Below are positions 62,798 through 64,000 of a DNA stretch of 64,000 bases, in pieces. Under the pieces are notes generated by a model, which saw only the letters and a list, made by a program, of their open reading frames with translations, was not told the origin of the DNA and made no database searches. Position numbers and translations under genes: made by a program. This DNA is from CAWAPS01 sp963783945 (GTDB taxonomy: Bacteria; Actinomycetota; Acidimicrobiia; Acidimicrobiales; Palsa-688), in contig CAWAPS010000006.1 in the NCBI GenBank assembly GCA_963783945.1, positions 186,001-250,000 on the forward strand. Reading direction: 5' to 3'. Every line of letters begins with the position of its first letter. Within the stretch, counting starts at the first letter, position 1.

Positions 62798-62870
62798 CCA
62801 CTCGTGACCACTCGTGACCACTCGTGACCTTCGCGAGCGTTCGTGAGCGTTCGTGAGCGTTCGTGATGCT
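62791..62870. repeat. 10-base-periodic repeat array
   Basis: Eight near-identical 10-base units run from the end of the GntR gene: four of the type TCGTGACCAC and four of the type TCGTGAGCGT or its variant. The shared TCGTGA core recurs every 10 bases, close to one DNA turn. Confidence 0.8.
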
Positions 62871-62904
62871 CGCCATGGCTTTGATGAACTGGAAAGCGCG
62901 CTGC

Positions 62905-62953
62905 ATAGTTTGTGCGCTTAACCCGCTCAGAGCGGGTTAAGCGCACAAACTAT
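62905..62953. repeat. Perfect 49-base palindrome (23-base arms)
   Basis: Arms at 62905-62927 and 62931-62953 are exact reverse complements with a three-base spacer. It could be a very strong terminator hairpin, though no U tract follows, or a recombination or transposon end. It sits between the GntR gene and the frameshifted unknown gene, near the 10-base repeats. Confidence 0.85.
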
Positions 62954-63021
62954 TGCGCTCTGTCTCGCGCCCATTGCCTTCATAGACCGCAGCCGGTTGT
63001 AGGCCGCGAACACGATGTGCG

Positions 63022-63668
63022 ATGATCACGGTCGTGCCTGATCTGGCTGGAACCCCGTCGGATGACCTCCCGGACGTACTGGCCACCGGGCGTTCGGATG
63101 TGACGTTTTTCTCCGTCAACATGTCGGCTCGACACCCCGAAGGCCGGGATGCCGACTTTCTCCGGTGGCACACGTTCGACCACAGGCCGGAGCATGCACG
63201 GGTTGCCGGGCTGCGCGGTTCGTTGCGTGTGGTCTCGACACCGCAGTGCCGGGCCGCCCGGGCGGCCAGCCATGGTCAATACGACGCGGTCGACCACGTC
63301 ATGACCTATCTGTTCTCGGGCGTCGAGGGTCTGGACTCCGGCGTGGCCCTGTCGAAGGCGTTGGGCCGAGCCGGCCGCATGCCGTTCTCCCTGCCACCGA
63401 TCGAGCGGGGCGGGGCGCCGGCGGGCGAACTCGCGGATATCCCCGGTGTCGGCGGTACGTGGTGGGGCTCGTCTGAGATCGAGTCGAAGGCTTCCGCCGC
63501 CGCACCGTTGCAGGTCACTTACTGCTTCCTCGACGACGACCCGGTGGCCACTGCGAAACGGTTGTCTCCCGCGCTCGAAAACGGTGGGCCGACAGCGGCG
63601 TCGAGCCGAGACTGGCTGCCCCGTTCTACCCGGTTGTCGGCTTCGACTGCGACCGCTACCTGCCCTAA
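63022..63668 (+). pseudogene. Unknown protein with RHPEGRD / WHTFDHRPE signature (copy 2, frameshifted)
   Basis: A second copy of the protein at 36955. Matching segments include SARHPEGRDADFLRWHTFDH, DHVMTYLF and LQVTYCFLDDDP. Beyond about 63579 the reading frame no longer matches, but shifting by one base gives WADSGVEPRLAAPFYPVVGF and ends RYLP followed by TAA at 63666-63668, just as copy 1 ends WADRAVEP...LHLP and stop. The span is 647 bases, one short of 216 codons, so a single missing base explains it. It could also be a sequencing error. It lacks a roughly 30-residue insert present in copy 1. Confidence 0.7.
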
Positions 63669-63797
63669 GGGCCTGTCGGGTAAATGGACAGTGGCGCTTG
63701 ACGGACAGTCGCACTCTCCTCATCGCTCGCCCGTCGCCGCCCGCCCACGGCTCCAGTTAGACTGACCAGCCAGACCTCGAGTGATCTGGGGAGGCTG

Positions 63798-64000
63798 ATG
63801 ACAACTGATTCCGCGCCTCAGGACGCGGGCGAATCCCTGCGTCCGTTCGTGTTCGACGTGGCCGACATCGACGGCTACACCAACGTCGAGATGCTCGGCG
63901 ACACACCGGAGGCCGATGCCTACCTGGAGTTGCTCGGCCGGGACCTCGTCACCCGCGTGCTCGTACAGACGCCGGTGCTGTCCGTGTATCACGAGACGGC
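63798..64000 (+). CDS. Unknown protein, 5' end only
   Basis: 67 codons from ATG 63798 to the window edge, with GGGGAGG upstream. The product starts MTTDSAPQDAGESLRPFVF and includes DVADIDGYTNVEMLGDTPEA. No family recognised from this fragment. It follows the frameshifted copy 2 gene by 129 bases on the same strand. Confidence 0.6.
   Translation, partial: MTTDSAPQDAGESLRPFVFDVADIDGYTNVEMLGDTPEADAYLELLGRDLVTRVLVQTPVLSVYHET

Noticed and set aside
1..64000. CRISPR array, tRNA, rRNA, intact transposase, prophage genes
   Set aside because: None recognised. The short repeats at 62791-62870 lack spacers and a 25-40 base unit, so they are not CRISPR.
1..64000. KstR or KstR2 type operators that would confirm steroid catabolism
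   Set aside because: I did not find convincing matches to the motifs I remember, so the steroid idea stays a possibility only.

Overview
This 64-kb window is high-GC DNA that looks like an actinomycetote chromosome. The evidence is GTG and TTG starts, three luciferase-like monooxygenases of the F420-dependent type, CaiB/BaiF CoA-transferases, and many SDR, SnoaL-like and amidohydrolase-2 genes. An uncultured acidimicrobiian or similar lineage would fit, but there is no rRNA or other marker gene, so this is inference. No tRNA, rRNA, CRISPR array, prophage or intact insertion sequence was recognised.

The gene content is almost entirely catabolic: acyl-CoA chemistry on branched, isoprenoid, steroid-like or aromatic carbon. 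Layout: (a) 1-6.3 kb, a partial SDR, an APH-fold phosphotransferase, then an operon of HSD17B4-type SDR, thiolase, alpha-methylacyl-CoA racemase and an F420-type oxidoreductase behind an operator-like inverted repeat. (b) 6.4-11.3 kb, Gfo/Idh oxidoreductase, MarR regulator, carboxymuconolactone decarboxylase-like (CMD) protein, SnoaL-like protein, an MFS exporter and a small unknown protein. (c) 11.4-13.8 kb, a LuxC-type acyl-CoA reductase broken by a one-base frameshift, facing a TetR regulator with a palindromic site between them. (d) 13.8-24.5 kb, nitroreductase, amidohydrolase, a second F420-type enzyme, CMD protein, sugar isomerase-like barrel, dipeptidyl peptidase IV, SDR, an acyl-CoA carboxylase beta subunit without an alpha partner, and an epimerase. 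(e) 24.6-32.4 kb, a tandem-fused CaiB protein, a solute-binding lipoprotein and three hydrolase or SDR genes. (f) 32.5-39.6 kb, TetR, amidohydrolase and TesB thioesterase, facing a StrR-like/GntR/unknown-protein/amidohydrolase run. (g) 39.8-44.0 kb, SDR, Rieske oxygenase, SnoaL and acyl-CoA dehydrogenase. (h) 44.0-51.7 kb, an F420-type oxidoreductase and acyl-CoA synthetase divergent from a four-gene operon (flavoprotein, aldehyde dehydrogenase, SMP-30 lactonase, beta-hydroxyacid dehydrogenase) whose genes all overlap by ATGA. (i) 51.7-56.7 kb, SDR, SnoaL, DinB, CMD and a DyP peroxidase. (j) 56.7-61.3 kb, an operon of 2-hydroxyacid dehydrogenase, TauD dioxygenase and amidohydrolase behind a CaiB gene. 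(k) 61.3-64 kb, a decayed region.

The most interesting structure is a repeated module: a GntR regulator, an unrecognised protein with a RHPEGRD...WHTFDHRPE signature, and an amidohydrolase. It is intact at 35.5-38.5 kb and decayed at 61.3-63.7 kb, where the amidohydrolase has lost its N-terminal half and the unknown gene has a one-base deletion. Beside the decayed copy lie a 10-bp-periodic repeat array and a perfect 49-bp palindrome. Remnants of a nitrobindin-like gene and possibly a cupin gene also survive between intact genes.
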